From: Arthrobacter sp. Bi83
Lineage (GTDB): Bacteria > Actinomycetota > Actinomycetes > Actinomycetales > Micrococcaceae
Direction: 5' to 3'
DNA length: 55,839 nt
Assembly (NCBI RefSeq): GCF_918698095.1
Contig: NZ_CAKKLY010000032.1
Span: 1 to 55,839 of the forward strand
In this document: one piece after another, positions 42,760-51,497 of the stretch
How positions within the stretch are numbered: position 1 is the stretch's first letter
Layout: each line of letters starts with the position of its first letter
Position numbers and translations under genes: made by a program
Notes under the pieces: model-generated
Told to the model about the DNA's origin: nothing
Databases searched by the model: none
What the model saw: only the letters and a program-made list of their open reading frames with translations

Positions 42760-43605
42760 TCAGCCGGACGGCGGCGCGTACTGGCTCGCCGTGAACACCG
42801 CTCCTCCGGGATCCCGGATCAGGACCGTACGCGTCCATGCGGTGTCCTCCTGCCGCAGGACGTCGGCGCCCAGCCGCTCTGCATCGTGGGCCGTCCGGTC
42901 CCGGTCTGCGACAGTGAACGTCACGTGCCACCGCGGCCGCTCGCCGGGGCCCGCGGAGACAAGCCAGCCGACGGCGTCCTCGAAACCGCGGGGGACGGCG
43001 TCCCCCGACTGGCGAGCCCTGATGTCGGGATCGACAGTGGCCTCGAGGTGGTCACCGTACCCGGGGCAGCGGATCATCGTTCCGAAATCGAGGTAGTCGA
43101 ACTGCCAGTCGAAAGCCTTGGTGTAGAAGGCGACCGCTGCCTCGATGTTTGTTGTGTGGAGGTCGCTGAAGTTCCACCCGCCAGGCCGGTTGACCGCCTG
43201 GGCACCGGGCCGCTCCCGGGCCTGCCAGATACGGAACTCGGCGCCGTCGGGGTCGGCCAGCACCGCCTGCACGCTTCCTGAGCCCGCATCGGCAGGAGCC
43301 GATTTCAGTGTTGCGCCAACAGACAACAGGTGGCGCGCGGCGGCGTCCGCGTCCTCGACGGAGACGTACGTGTTCCAGGCGGGGGCGCCGGTTCCGGGTC
43401 CGCCGATCGCGGCAGCCTCCTGGCCGTCGAGCCTGGCTATTACGTACCTATCAGGTGCACGGGGCGGGGCCGTGTCCTCGAACTCCCACCCGAAGAGTCC
43501 GCCGTAGAACACCATGGCGGCCTCCACATCAGGCTGTTGGGTGTCCACCCAGCACGGGACACCCGACGGGTAGCTCCGGCGGGCCGCCTCTCCTTGCTGT
43601 TCCAT
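42760..43605 (-). CDS. Two-domain VOC-family protein (glyoxalase-like), copy 2
   Basis: A 281-aa paralogue of the protein at 38394: GVPCWVDTQQPDVEAAMVFYGGLFGWEF corresponds closely to its N-terminus (residues about 17-44 here) and AVAFYTKAFDWQF marks the second module. Both modules retain scattered His/Glu candidates for metal binding, but the activity is unknown. The frame opens at 43641; ATG at 43605 is chosen because a TTGTCC-N17-TAGGGT promoter ends seven bases before it, implying a leaderless message. Confidence 0.8.
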   Translation of the reverse strand: MEQQGEAARRSYPSGVPCWVDTQQPDVEAAMVFYGGLFGWEFEDTAPPRAPDRYVIARLDGQEAAAIGGPGTGAPAWNTYVSVEDADAAARHLLSVGATLKSAPADAGSGSVQAVLADPDGAEFRIWQARERPGAQAVNRPGGWNFSDLHTTNIEAAVAFYTKAFDWQFDYLDFGTMIRCPGYGDHLEATVDPDIRARQSGDAVPRGFEDAVGWLVSAGPGERPRWHVTFTVADRDRTAHDAERLGADVLRQEDTAWTRTVLIRDPGGAVFTASQYAPPSG

Positions 43606-43612
43606 GCATAAG

Positions 43613-43641
43613 ACCCTAAGCCGCGCGGGCTCCTCGGACAA
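43613..43641 (-). promoter_or_regulatory. Promoter TTGTCC-N17-TAGGGT of the VOC gene (leaderless)
   Basis: On the minus strand TTGTCC (43641-43636) and TAGGGT (43618-43613) are 17 bases apart, and the -10 box ends seven bases before the ATG at 43605. This is the only leaderless candidate in the window with a recognisable -35 box. Confidence 0.55.
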
Positions 43642-43677
43642 CGCCTCGACGCCCCGAAAGAGCCTCAGTCACAGAAG

Positions 43678-43710
43678 AGAGCTCCGGGCAGGCGTACTGC
43701 CCGGAGCTCT
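43678..43710 (-). terminator. Hairpin terminator of the SDR gene at 43765
   Basis: AGAGCTCCGGGCAG (43678-43691) and its exact complement (43697-43710) form a 14-bp stem with a five-base loop, 54 bases beyond the SDR stop. No long T-run follows, so it may depend on stem strength or on Rho. Confidence 0.6.
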
Positions 43711-43764
43711 TCGTGATTAGTGCCGTCGCCTGGAGAACCGGCTCTCCAGGGAGACCGGGAATCG

Positions 43765-44517
43765 CTACTCGGCGCTCTTGCCGAAGTAGTCGGCGCCGCC
43801 GGCATATTCCGTGTGGCCGGACTCGACGTCGGCAGTTGCCATGCCCGCTACCACTTCAGCAAACTCTTCGACGGAGTACAGCTTGCCGGCTTCCGCGCGA
43901 CGGGCCTCGATGGCGCCCGGGTTGGAGCGGTCCAGCAGGGTCGCCGTCACGGTACCTTCGATCATGTCCCCGGAAACGACCACCAGTGAGATGCCCTTGT
44001 CTGCCAGGTTGGGCAGCAGTTCACGGAGCGCGTCCTCGCCGGCGCGCTTGCTGCGGGCAACCGGCTCGTACTCCGGCATGGTGGCCACTGAGTTGATGAA
44101 GTGGGCCTGGTGGCTGGTGACGAACACCACGCGCGAACCCTCCTTCATGAGCGGAACGGCGGCGTTGAGCATGTTGACCTGAGCGTCGCGGTTCAGCTTG
44201 AGGGCGTAACCCTCTTCCATGCCCGACTCCATGCCGCCCGATGCGTTGAGCACCAGAACGTCCAGCGAGCCGAAGTTTTCCATGGCAGCACTGGCGAGTG
44301 CCTGCACGCCTTCCTGGGTGGTCAGGTCCGCACCGACTGCCACCGCACGGCCGCCCGCGGCTTCGATTCCGGCCACGACTTTGTTGGCGCGCGGCGCCTT
44401 CTGCCGGTAGTTGACGACGACGGCGGCACCCTCGCCGGCGAGGTTCTTGGCCACTTCGGCACCGATTCCCCGCGAGGATCCGGTCACGATGGCGGTCTTG
44501 TTGTCCAGCAGGCCCAT
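43765..44517 (-). CDS. SDR-family oxidoreductase with displaced active-site tyrosine
   Basis: A 250-aa Rossmann-fold protein: TGSSRGIG for NAD(P) binding, a VLNASGG segment in place of NNAG, and VTSHQ providing the usual Ser. The expected YxxxK is not present; the nearest tyrosine is seven residues before the Lys (YEPVARSK). The oxidoreductase label is therefore a fold assignment. AAAGGGAG precedes the ATG. It lies in the same direction as, and 190 bases downstream of, fabG, and it ends at the hairpin at 43678. Confidence 0.82.
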   Translation of the reverse strand: MGLLDNKTAIVTGSSRGIGAEVAKNLAGEGAAVVVNYRQKAPRANKVVAGIEAAGGRAVAVGADLTTQEGVQALASAAMENFGSLDVLVLNASGGMESGMEEGYALKLNRDAQVNMLNAAVPLMKEGSRVVFVTSHQAHFINSVATMPEYEPVARSKRAGEDALRELLPNLADKGISLVVVSGDMIEGTVTATLLDRSNPGAIEARRAEAGKLYSVEEFAEVVAGMATADVESGHTEYAGGADYFGKSAE

Positions 44518-44707
44518 ACGAGCTCCCTTTGTTCGAAACGTCTAAATTGCTGTAGGTCTGCAGTCAATCATGCCAGCGCACACTCCCAATTCCTTTGTTT
44601 GACCTCCACAAAGAAGCCCGGGGCAGGTAGTCCGGCCGACGCTCTGTTGGACACCGCCGGCAGGGCGTTGGTCCCCGGGGTGGGGGCGCAGCGTGAGCGT
44701 CCGGCTC

Positions 44708-45499
<792 letters not shown>

Positions 45500-45572
45500 T
45501 TAGCGCCCGTTTGGGCGGCTCCCCCGGATGGTGAGAGAATTAGGTAAGCCATTGGAGCGTGATTAGACAGCC

Positions 45573-46010
45573 GTGACAACCCACCACCAGCCCGGACAGC
45601 CGATGCCCGAGAAGCCTGGCACCGCATCCGGTCAGTCGGAGGTGCACAGCATTACGGACGCCGCTGCAGCGCATTCCGAGGACATGCGGGATCGCATGAT
45701 CAAGTACGCGGTGGCCATGGGGATCCGCATGGTCTGCCTCATCCTGATCTTCGTGGTGGATGGCTGGCTCAAGCTCGTGGCTGTGGCGGGTGCGGTCTTC
45801 CTGCCATGGATCGCCGTGGTGATCGCCAACGGTTCCGACCAGGCCGAAATCCACAGCGACTCGCTCCTCGACTACACACCGTACGCTGAACTGGAAGCAT
45901 CCGGCATCGCCTGGGAGGGTGACGCCGAGGGAGAGCCGCCAACGGTGTTGCAGGGCGAGCTGATCAGCGATGAAGAAGACGACGACGGCCGGGGACAGAA
46001 AGCTTCATGA
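45573..46010 (+). CDS. DUF3099-domain membrane protein
   Basis: A 145-aa actinobacterial protein: a hydrophilic N-terminus with VHSITDAAAAHSEDM, two membrane helices (about residues 44-62 and 66-85) separated by a short Asp/Gly turn, and an acidic C-terminal tail. Function unknown. GTG start; no good ribosome site is visible. The last four bases overlap the next ATG (ATGA). The order DUF3099, small Cys/Trp protein, SURF1 suggests a part in cytochrome oxidase assembly or membrane protein maturation, but this is only positional. Confidence 0.78.
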   Translation: MTTHHQPGQPMPEKPGTASGQSEVHSITDAAAAHSEDMRDRMIKYAVAMGIRMVCLILIFVVDGWLKLVAVAGAVFLPWIAVVIANGSDQAEIHSDSLLDYTPYAELEASGIAWEGDAEGEPPTVLQGELISDEEDDDGRGQKAS

Positions 46011-46270
46011 ACATTTTCAACCTGGGCGGCGGTGCGGGCGAGACCGCCGGCCCGGCCTCCGCAGCCATGTGCTCACGTAAAGCCTGCCGCGCAGACGCGT
46101 CGTGGCAATTGCTCTGGAACAACCCGAAGATCCACACTCCGGACCGCCGCAAAGTGTGGCTGGCGTGCGGTGGGCACAAGGAATGGCTGGAAGACTATCT
46201 GCAGACGCGCGGGCTGTGGAAGGAAACTGTCCCGCTCGACGCCGCCTCAACAACCGGCGGGAACAGCTGA
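46007..46270 (+). CDS. Small Cys/Trp-containing protein, 87 aa
   Basis: No named family. The core CSRKACRADASWQLLWNNPKIH (about residues 22-43) and WLACGGHKEWLEDYL look conserved, with three cysteines and several His residues that could bind a metal. No membrane segment. Its ATG overlaps the DUF3099 stop and its stop abuts the SURF1 ATG (TGAATG), so it is translated as part of a tightly coupled three-gene unit. Confidence 0.75.
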   Translation: MNIFNLGGGAGETAGPASAAMCSRKACRADASWQLLWNNPKIHTPDRRKVWLACGGHKEWLEDYLQTRGLWKETVPLDAASTTGGNS

Positions 46271-47149
46271 ATGTACCGGTTCCTGTTCTCCAGCAAGTGG
46301 CTGGGCTATCTCCTGCTGGCTGCGGTCTTTGCCACCGGCTGTGTGTTCCTGGGCCGCTGGCAGATGGACCGCCGCGCGGAAACCCTGGCTGAAATCCAGC
46401 GGGTCACGTCCAACTATTCGGCCGCGCCGATCAGCTTTTCGGACGCAAAAAACCAGTTCCGGCAGCTCGATGCGTCCAAGGAGTGGACGCAGGTGGAGCT
46501 GCGCGGCAGCTACGACTCCGCGGGGCAGCGCATCGTCCGCAACCGCCCCCTGAACGGCCAGCCGGGCTACGAAGTCGTGGTGCCGTTCAGGCTGGTCTCC
46601 GGCGAAACCGTCGTGATAGACCGCGGCTGGCTGCCGATCGGCAACAACAATCCAGGGCACCCGGATTCGGTTCCGGCGCCGCCGTCCGGGCAGATTACCG
46701 CAGTGGTGCGGCTGAAGCACGGTGAACCGGCCCTGCAGCGCGGCGCCCCGGACGGGCAGCTCCCCTCCATCGACCTGCCGGCGTACTCGGCCCAACTCGG
46801 ATATCCGCTCCTGACCGGCGCCTATGGCCAGCTCGCCTCCGAAACGCCGCCGGCTGCCGAGATGCCCCAGGCGTTCCCGATGCCGTCGGTCGAAGAAGGC
46901 ACACACCTTTCCTACTCGCTCCAGTGGTTCGCGTTCGGCATCCTGATGTTCGTCGGCTTCGGGTACGCCGCGCGCCAGCAGGCCCGGAACGCAGCGATTG
47001 ACGCCGAAGACGCTGCGACTTCCGGCGCCGGCGGTGACACTGGCCACACCGCCGCGGGAGCCCGCCGTCGTCCGCCCGTACCGCGGAAACGGAAGCGCGC
47101 CACGGCCGAAGAAGAGGAAGACGCGATCCTGGATGCCCAGGGATACTGA
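46271..47149 (+). CDS. SURF1-family cytochrome-oxidase assembly protein
   Basis: A 292-aa protein with one membrane helix at each end (about residues 10-30 and 212-230) and a periplasmic domain between, the usual SURF1 layout. Family marks: LGRWQMDRRAE, an NRPLNGQPGYEVVVPF segment, VDRGWLPIG, and the C-terminal HLSYSLQWFAFGILMF with the conserved His. It helps insert haem into cytochrome c oxidase. A long Arg/Lys/Glu-rich cytoplasmic tail follows the second helix. It starts directly after the preceding stop. Confidence 0.88.
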   Translation: MYRFLFSSKWLGYLLLAAVFATGCVFLGRWQMDRRAETLAEIQRVTSNYSAAPISFSDAKNQFRQLDASKEWTQVELRGSYDSAGQRIVRNRPLNGQPGYEVVVPFRLVSGETVVIDRGWLPIGNNNPGHPDSVPAPPSGQITAVVRLKHGEPALQRGAPDGQLPSIDLPAYSAQLGYPLLTGAYGQLASETPPAAEMPQAFPMPSVEEGTHLSYSLQWFAFGILMFVGFGYAARQQARNAAIDAEDAATSGAGGDTGHTAAGARRRPPVPRKRKRATAEEEEDAILDAQGY

Positions 47150-47633
47150 CGGCAGGAGCAAGGACATTCCTTCCGATCCTGTGGCCAACGTACGGCGCGC
47201 CCTCACCGAGGCAGGTGCACGCGACACTGTCACGGTGTTGCCAGGCAAAGTCCCGACGGCGGCCGCCGCGGCTGCCGCGCTCGGCTGCGACGTCGCTGCT
47301 ATCACCAACAGCCTGGTGTTCGAACTAGACGGCGCTCCCCTACTCATCCTGGCCAGCGGCGCGGCCAGAGTTGACACGGGCTACGTCTCAGACCAGCTGG
47401 GGTCCGGAAAGGTCCGCCGCGCAACCCCGGCCTTCGTCCTGGAACACACCGGACAGGAAGTCGGCGGCGTGGCCCCGGTGGGCCATCCGCAGAGGATCCG
47501 GACACTCCTGGACGCATCGCTGGCAGCCCACCCCGTGCTCTGGGCCGGGGCGGGAGACCACCATTCGATGTTCTCGATCACGTACAAGGAGCTTGAGCGA
47601 ATCACCGGAGCCCATGCGATACGGGTGCGGTAG
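47133..47633 (+). CDS. YbaK/EbsC-family aminoacyl-tRNA deacylase-like protein
   Basis: A 166-aa protein of the Cys-tRNA(Pro)/ProX deacylase fold. Marks: TAAAAAAALGC, the AITNSLVFELDG segment (KS-type motif region), VRRATPAFVLEHTGQEVGGVAPVGHP with the conserved GG-V-P-GHP, and WAGAGDHHSMFSI near the end. It probably hydrolyses mischarged tRNA. ATG at 47133 overlaps the SURF1 gene by 17 bases; GAGGAAG upstream inside SURF1 may serve as ribosome site. The 197 bases after the stop contain no gene. Confidence 0.85.
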   Translation: MPRDTDGRSKDIPSDPVANVRRALTEAGARDTVTVLPGKVPTAAAAAAALGCDVAAITNSLVFELDGAPLLILASGAARVDTGYVSDQLGSGKVRRATPAFVLEHTGQEVGGVAPVGHPQRIRTLLDASLAAHPVLWAGAGDHHSMFSITYKELERITGAHAIRVR

Positions 47634-47830
47634 GACCGGCCTCGGCGGACCGCAGCCGGCCCTTCCGGCCCGACGCTTCTTGATGTGCGCCCCGGGGCCG
47701 GCGGCGGACTGGGCTGAGCCAGCAGGCATGGGGGACACGAGCTGCTCAGGTGCCGCCGCCGGCCTGCCTAAATTCTACGCGCGCCGGCCCCGTTCAACCA
47801 TGAGCTTTTTCAAGCCCGGTCCGGCACCAT

Positions 47831-48126
47831 TCAACCTTGATCTTCGACGTCCTGGACGGATCGGGACAGCAGGCAGAACTCGTTGCCCTCGGGATCACCG
47901 AGTACCACCCAACTGACTTCCGGGCCCTGGCCCACGTCTGTGCGCCGAGGGCGAGCCGGCGCTCGAGCTCCTCGGAAGTGGACACGCCGTCAGCCGGCAG
48001 GTCGAAATGCAGCCGGTTCTTGATGGTCTTGCCTTCGGGCACAGCGATCACATCGATGGAAGGCCAGGTCCCCATCCTGCGGCGCAATGCTGGCCTCTTG
48101 AGGATGACCCGAAACCAGGGAGCCAT
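47831..48126 (-). pseudogene. Frameshifted, 5'-truncated VOC/glyoxalase-like gene
   Basis: The minus strand encodes VPEGKTIKNRLHFDLPAD and RLALGA in one frame, then continues in another frame with DVGQGPEVSWVVLGDPEGNE and FCLLS, ending at TGA 47831-47833. Together these form the C-terminal half of a glyoxalase-like (Glyoxalase_6 type) protein. One missing base near 47937-47940 explains the break; restoring an A would give ALGATDVGQG. The N-terminal half is absent because the ABC-F gene stop lies only 18 bases upstream. It is a gene remnant, unless the frameshift is a sequencing error. Confidence 0.7.
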
Positions 48127-48143
48127 TGCGAACAGGAGGCCTG

Positions 48144-49742
48144 CTAAGCCAGCGTGATGAGGTCCAGGTAGTCCTCGTTCCAGTGGTCCTCCACGCCGTC
48201 GGGCAGCAGCACGACGCGCTCGGGGTTCAGCGCCTCGACGGCGCCTTCATCGTGGCTTACCAGCACGACGGCGCCGGTGTAGTTGCTCAGGGCGCCAAGG
48301 ATTTCAGCGCGGCTGGCGGGGTCGAGGTTGTTGGTGGGCTCGTCGAGGAGGAGCACGTTTGCGCTCGAGGCGACGATGGTGGCCAGCGCCAGACGCGTCT
48401 TCTCACCGCCGGAAAGCACACCGGCGGGCTTGTCGACGTCGTCGCCTGAGAACAGGAACGAGCCGAGGATTCCGCGCACTTCGGAGTCGTTCATGTCCGG
48501 GGCGGAGGACCGCATGTTCTGCAGCACGGTCCGGTCGACGTCGAGCGTCTCGTGTTCCTGGGCGTAGTAACCCACCTTCAGGCCGTGGCCGGGAATGACT
48601 TCGCCGGTGTCAGGCTTGTCGACGCCGGCGAGCATCCGGAGCAGCGTGGTCTTGCCGGCGCCGTTGAGGCCCAGGATGACCACCTTGGAGCCGCGATCGA
48701 TCGCGAGGTCCACATCGGTGAAGATTTCCAGCGAGCCGTAGGACTTGCTGAGGCCGTCCGCGGTGAGCGGGGTCTTGCCGCAGGGCGAGGGATCCGGGAA
48801 ACGCAGGGCTGCCACACGGTCGGTCTCGCGGACTGCCTCGAGCCCGCCGAGGAGCCGTTCGGCACGCTTGGCCATGTTCTGGGCGGCGACAGCTTTGGTG
48901 GCCTTGGCGCGCATCTTGTTGGCCTGGTCGAACAGGACCTGGGCCTTCTTCTCGGCGTTGGCGCGCTCCCTCTTGCGGGCTCGCTCGTCGGTTTCGCGCT
49001 GCTGGAGGTAGCGCTTCCAGTCCATGTTGTAGAAGTCGATCTGCGCGCGGTTGGCGTCGAGCAGGAAGACTTTGTTCACGGTGGCTTCGAGCAGTTCCGT
49101 GTCGTGGCTGATCACGATCAGACCACCCTGGTGGCTCTTGAGGAACTCACGAAGCCAAGAAATCGAATCGGCGTCGAGGTGGTTGGTGGGCTCATCGAGG
49201 AGCATTGTCTCGGCGCCCGAATACAGGATGCGGGCGAGTTCCACGCGGCGGCGCTGGCCACCGGAAAGCGTCTTCAGCGGCTGGTTCAGCAACCGATCCG
49301 GCAGGGCGAGGTTGGAGCAGATCGCCGCAGCCTCGGCCTCTGCCGCGTAGCCGCCTGCCGCCAGGAACTCTGATTCCAGCCGGTCGTAGCGGTTCATGGC
49401 TTTGCGCTGGACGGCGGCGTCCTCGCTGGCCATCTCTTCGTGTGCCACGCGGAGCTTGCTGACGGCGACGTCCAGGCCGCGGACGGACAGGATGCGGTCA
49501 CGGGCGAGCTGTTCCATGTCCGGCGTGCGCGGATCCTGGGGCAGGTAGCCGATCTCGCCGCTGCGGGAAACCTTGCCGCCGGCGGGCAGGCCCTCGCCCG
49601 CGAGCACCCGGGTCAGCGTGGTCTTGCCTGCACCGTTACGGCCCACGAGGCCGATCTTGTCTCCCTTGTCGATCCGGAAGCTCACCTGGTCCATAAGGAG
49701 GCGGGCGCCGGCGCGCAGTTCAAGATCCTGGACGGTAATCAA
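48144..49742 (-). CDS. ABC-F family ATPase
   Basis: A 532-aa cytosolic protein with two ABC ATPase domains and no membrane part; such proteins act on the ribosome in translation or antibiotic protection. Walker A GRNGAGKTT and GLNGAGKTT, signatures LSGGQRRR and LSGGEKTR, and Walker B LLDEPTNHLD and LLDEPTNNLD are all intact. The inter-domain linker (about 240-300) is Arg/Lys/Ala-rich. TTG start at 49742 gives MITVQDLELRAG, the family N-terminus; GAAAGG lies about 11 bases upstream, further than usual. Confidence 0.9.
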   Translation of the reverse strand: MITVQDLELRAGARLLMDQVSFRIDKGDKIGLVGRNGAGKTTLTRVLAGEGLPAGGKVSRSGEIGYLPQDPRTPDMEQLARDRILSVRGLDVAVSKLRVAHEEMASEDAAVQRKAMNRYDRLESEFLAAGGYAAEAEAAAICSNLALPDRLLNQPLKTLSGGQRRRVELARILYSGAETMLLDEPTNHLDADSISWLREFLKSHQGGLIVISHDTELLEATVNKVFLLDANRAQIDFYNMDWKRYLQQRETDERARKRERANAEKKAQVLFDQANKMRAKATKAVAAQNMAKRAERLLGGLEAVRETDRVAALRFPDPSPCGKTPLTADGLSKSYGSLEIFTDVDLAIDRGSKVVILGLNGAGKTTLLRMLAGVDKPDTGEVIPGHGLKVGYYAQEHETLDVDRTVLQNMRSSAPDMNDSEVRGILGSFLFSGDDVDKPAGVLSGGEKTRLALATIVASSANVLLLDEPTNNLDPASRAEILGALSNYTGAVVLVSHDEGAVEALNPERVVLLPDGVEDHWNEDYLDLITLA

Positions 49743-49891
49743 AGCAGGTAAGGCCTTTCACAACAGGGAACGCAGCGGCACAGCGGATCGTAACTTGTGG
49801 GTGCCGGGGCGGTGCGGCCGAGAGAACGGCCTATACAAGTCTACCGGCCTCGGGCGCCCTGCATAACCGGCACGAACACAGTCGCCTGACT

Positions 49892-49921
49892 GCGCTGGGC
49901 GCGGGCTTTTGTGCCCAGCGC
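49892..49921. other. Hairpin in the abc-F/bioY intergenic region
   Basis: GCGCTGGGC (49892-49900) and GCCCAGCGC (49913-49921) form a perfect 9-bp stem with a 12-base loop containing TTTT. It lies between two divergent genes, so it is not an obvious terminator; it could be part of a leader or a protein site. Confidence 0.35.
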
Positions 49922-49941
49922 TAAGGCCCGGCACGCCTCCC

Positions 49942-49958
49942 TTGTAGAACAGCTACAA
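49942..49958. promoter_or_regulatory. Palindrome TTGTAG-N5-CTACAA upstream of bioY, candidate operator
   Basis: A perfect 6+6 inverted repeat with the spacer AACAG, about 75 bases before the bioY ATG and about 40 bases before a GATAAT box at 49998-50003. It does not match the BirA consensus (TTGTAAACC-type arms with a long spacer) nor the corynebacterial BioQ half-sites that I know. Its role as a biotin-responsive operator is only a suggestion. Confidence 0.4.
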
Positions 49959-50031
49959 AATGCACCTATCTCCGCGCCAGTAACGTCAACATCAGCCGAT
50001 AATTGTTTGTATCTCTCCGACAGGACCTCCC

Positions 50032-50751
50032 ATGACCCAGACCCGTCCCCCCGCCGCCAGCGTGAAGAAACGCAGCCGCTGGAACGCCACCGACCTCGGC
50101 CTCATCGCCGTTTTCGCCGCCCTGGTGGCCGCCTCCGCTCTCGTAGCCGCGATTCCTGTGGGCGGACTGGGCGTTCCCATCACGCTTCAGACCCTCGCCG
50201 TGATGCTCACCGGGCTGGCGCTCGGACCGGGCAGGGCGTTCGCCGCCGTGGGGCTCTACACCCTGCTGGGACTCGCCGGACTCCCCATTTTTAGCGGCGG
50301 CCGCAGCGGGCTGGGCATCCTGGCCGGCCCCTCGGCCGGCTACATTATCGGCTTCCCACTGGCCGCCGCCGTCGTCGGCTGGCTCGCAGCCATCGTTATA
50401 CGGCGCACGCTCAAGTACCGCGGCGTGTTCCTCTTCGCCGCGGCCATGGTTACGAGCATCGTCGTCGTGCACGCGCTCGGCGTGCTCGGCATGATGGTCA
50501 ACGCCAAGCTGGACCTGTCCAAGGCCTTCCTTGCCGACCTCCCCTTCTACCCGGGCGACATCATCAAGAACGTCCTCGCCGTCACGGTGGCGCTGGCCCT
50601 GCACAAGGCCTTTCCGGACCTGCTTGCCCGCCGCGTCCGGCCGCTGGGTTCCCCAAGCGCGTCCAGCGTGGTTCCCTCAACGGCACCTCCTTCAAGCGCA
50701 GCTCCTTCTAGCGCGGCGCCCTCCGGGCAGCAGTCCTCCAACCAGCCGTGA
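50032..50751 (+). CDS. bioY: BioY, substrate-binding S component of a biotin ECF transporter
   Basis: A 239-aa membrane protein with six helices that captures biotin. Marks: VPITLQTLAVMLTGLALGPGRA, then LLGLAGLPIFSGGRSGLG with GPSAGYIIGFP, the BioY biotin-site region, and the late FYPGDIIKNVLAV segment. The C-terminal 35 residues are a Ser/Pro/Ala low-complexity tail. AGGA seven bases before the ATG. Its stop overlaps the start of the ATPase gene (GTGA); the third gene overlaps likewise, giving a BioY-BioM-BioN operon. Confidence 0.93.
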   Translation: MTQTRPPAASVKKRSRWNATDLGLIAVFAALVAASALVAAIPVGGLGVPITLQTLAVMLTGLALGPGRAFAAVGLYTLLGLAGLPIFSGGRSGLGILAGPSAGYIIGFPLAAAVVGWLAAIVIRRTLKYRGVFLFAAAMVTSIVVVHALGVLGMMVNAKLDLSKAFLADLPFYPGDIIKNVLAVTVALALHKAFPDLLARRVRPLGSPSASSVVPSTAPPSSAAPSSAAPSGQQSSNQP

Positions 50752-51497
50752 GCCTGATCTCCCTCAGCACCGTGGGTGTCCGGGTGGCCGTCGACGGCCA
50801 CCCAGACCCTAAGGTGCTGCTTCAGGACGTGACGCTCAGCCTCGCCGAACGGCGGATCGGCGTTATCGGCGCCAACGGATCCGGCAAGTCCACCCTCCTC
50901 CGGCTCCTGAACGGCCTCGTCGCGCCCACCGAAGGAACGGTCACCGTCAACGGTTTGGACACCGTCCGGAAAGTGCGGTCCATCCGTCAGCAGGTTGGCT
51001 TCGTGTTCACCGATCCCCTGTCCCAGCTGGTCATGCCGACGGGCAGGGAGGACGTTGAACTGTCCCTCCGGCGCTCGGTCAGGAACGGAACCGAACGCCG
51101 CGAAAGGGCCGACGCCGCGCTGGACCGCTTCGGCCTCCTGCCGTTGGCGGACCAGAGCATCTACGAGCTTTCCGGCGGCGAACGGCAGCTGCTGGCGCTG
51201 GCGGTGGTACTCGCGGTGGAACCCGACGTACTGGTCCTGGACGAACCGTCCACGCTTCTGGACCTCCGGAACCGTGAACTGCTGCGGCGCACGATCGCGG
51301 GACTCCGCCAGCAAATCGTCATGTCCACCCATGACCTTGAGCTCGCCCTCGAGATGGACCGCGTCCTGGTAGTCGAGTCCGGCCGGATAGCTTTCGACGG
51401 CGATGCTGCCGCCGCCGTCGCGCATTACCGCTCGTTGTGCGCCGCTGGCCTTGAGGTCCCGCACAGTGGGGGCGCGGGCAGTGGGGATGCGAGGTGA
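50748..51497 (+). CDS. bioM: BioM, ATPase of the biotin ECF transporter
   Basis: A 249-aa energy-coupling-factor ATPase that powers biotin uptake with BioN and BioY. Walker A GANGSGKST, Q-loop FVFTDPLSQLVMPT (the typical ECF Q-helix region), signature ELSGGERQL, Walker B VLVLDEP and H-loop MSTHDLE are all present. GTG start in a GTGA overlap with bioY; its own stop forms another GTGA with bioN. Confidence 0.92.
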   Translation: MSLISLSTVGVRVAVDGHPDPKVLLQDVTLSLAERRIGVIGANGSGKSTLLRLLNGLVAPTEGTVTVNGLDTVRKVRSIRQQVGFVFTDPLSQLVMPTGREDVELSLRRSVRNGTERRERADAALDRFGLLPLADQSIYELSGGERQLLALAVVLAVEPDVLVLDEPSTLLDLRNRELLRRTIAGLRQQIVMSTHDLELALEMDRVLVVESGRIAFDGDAAAAVAHYRSLCAAGLEVPHSGGAGSGDAR

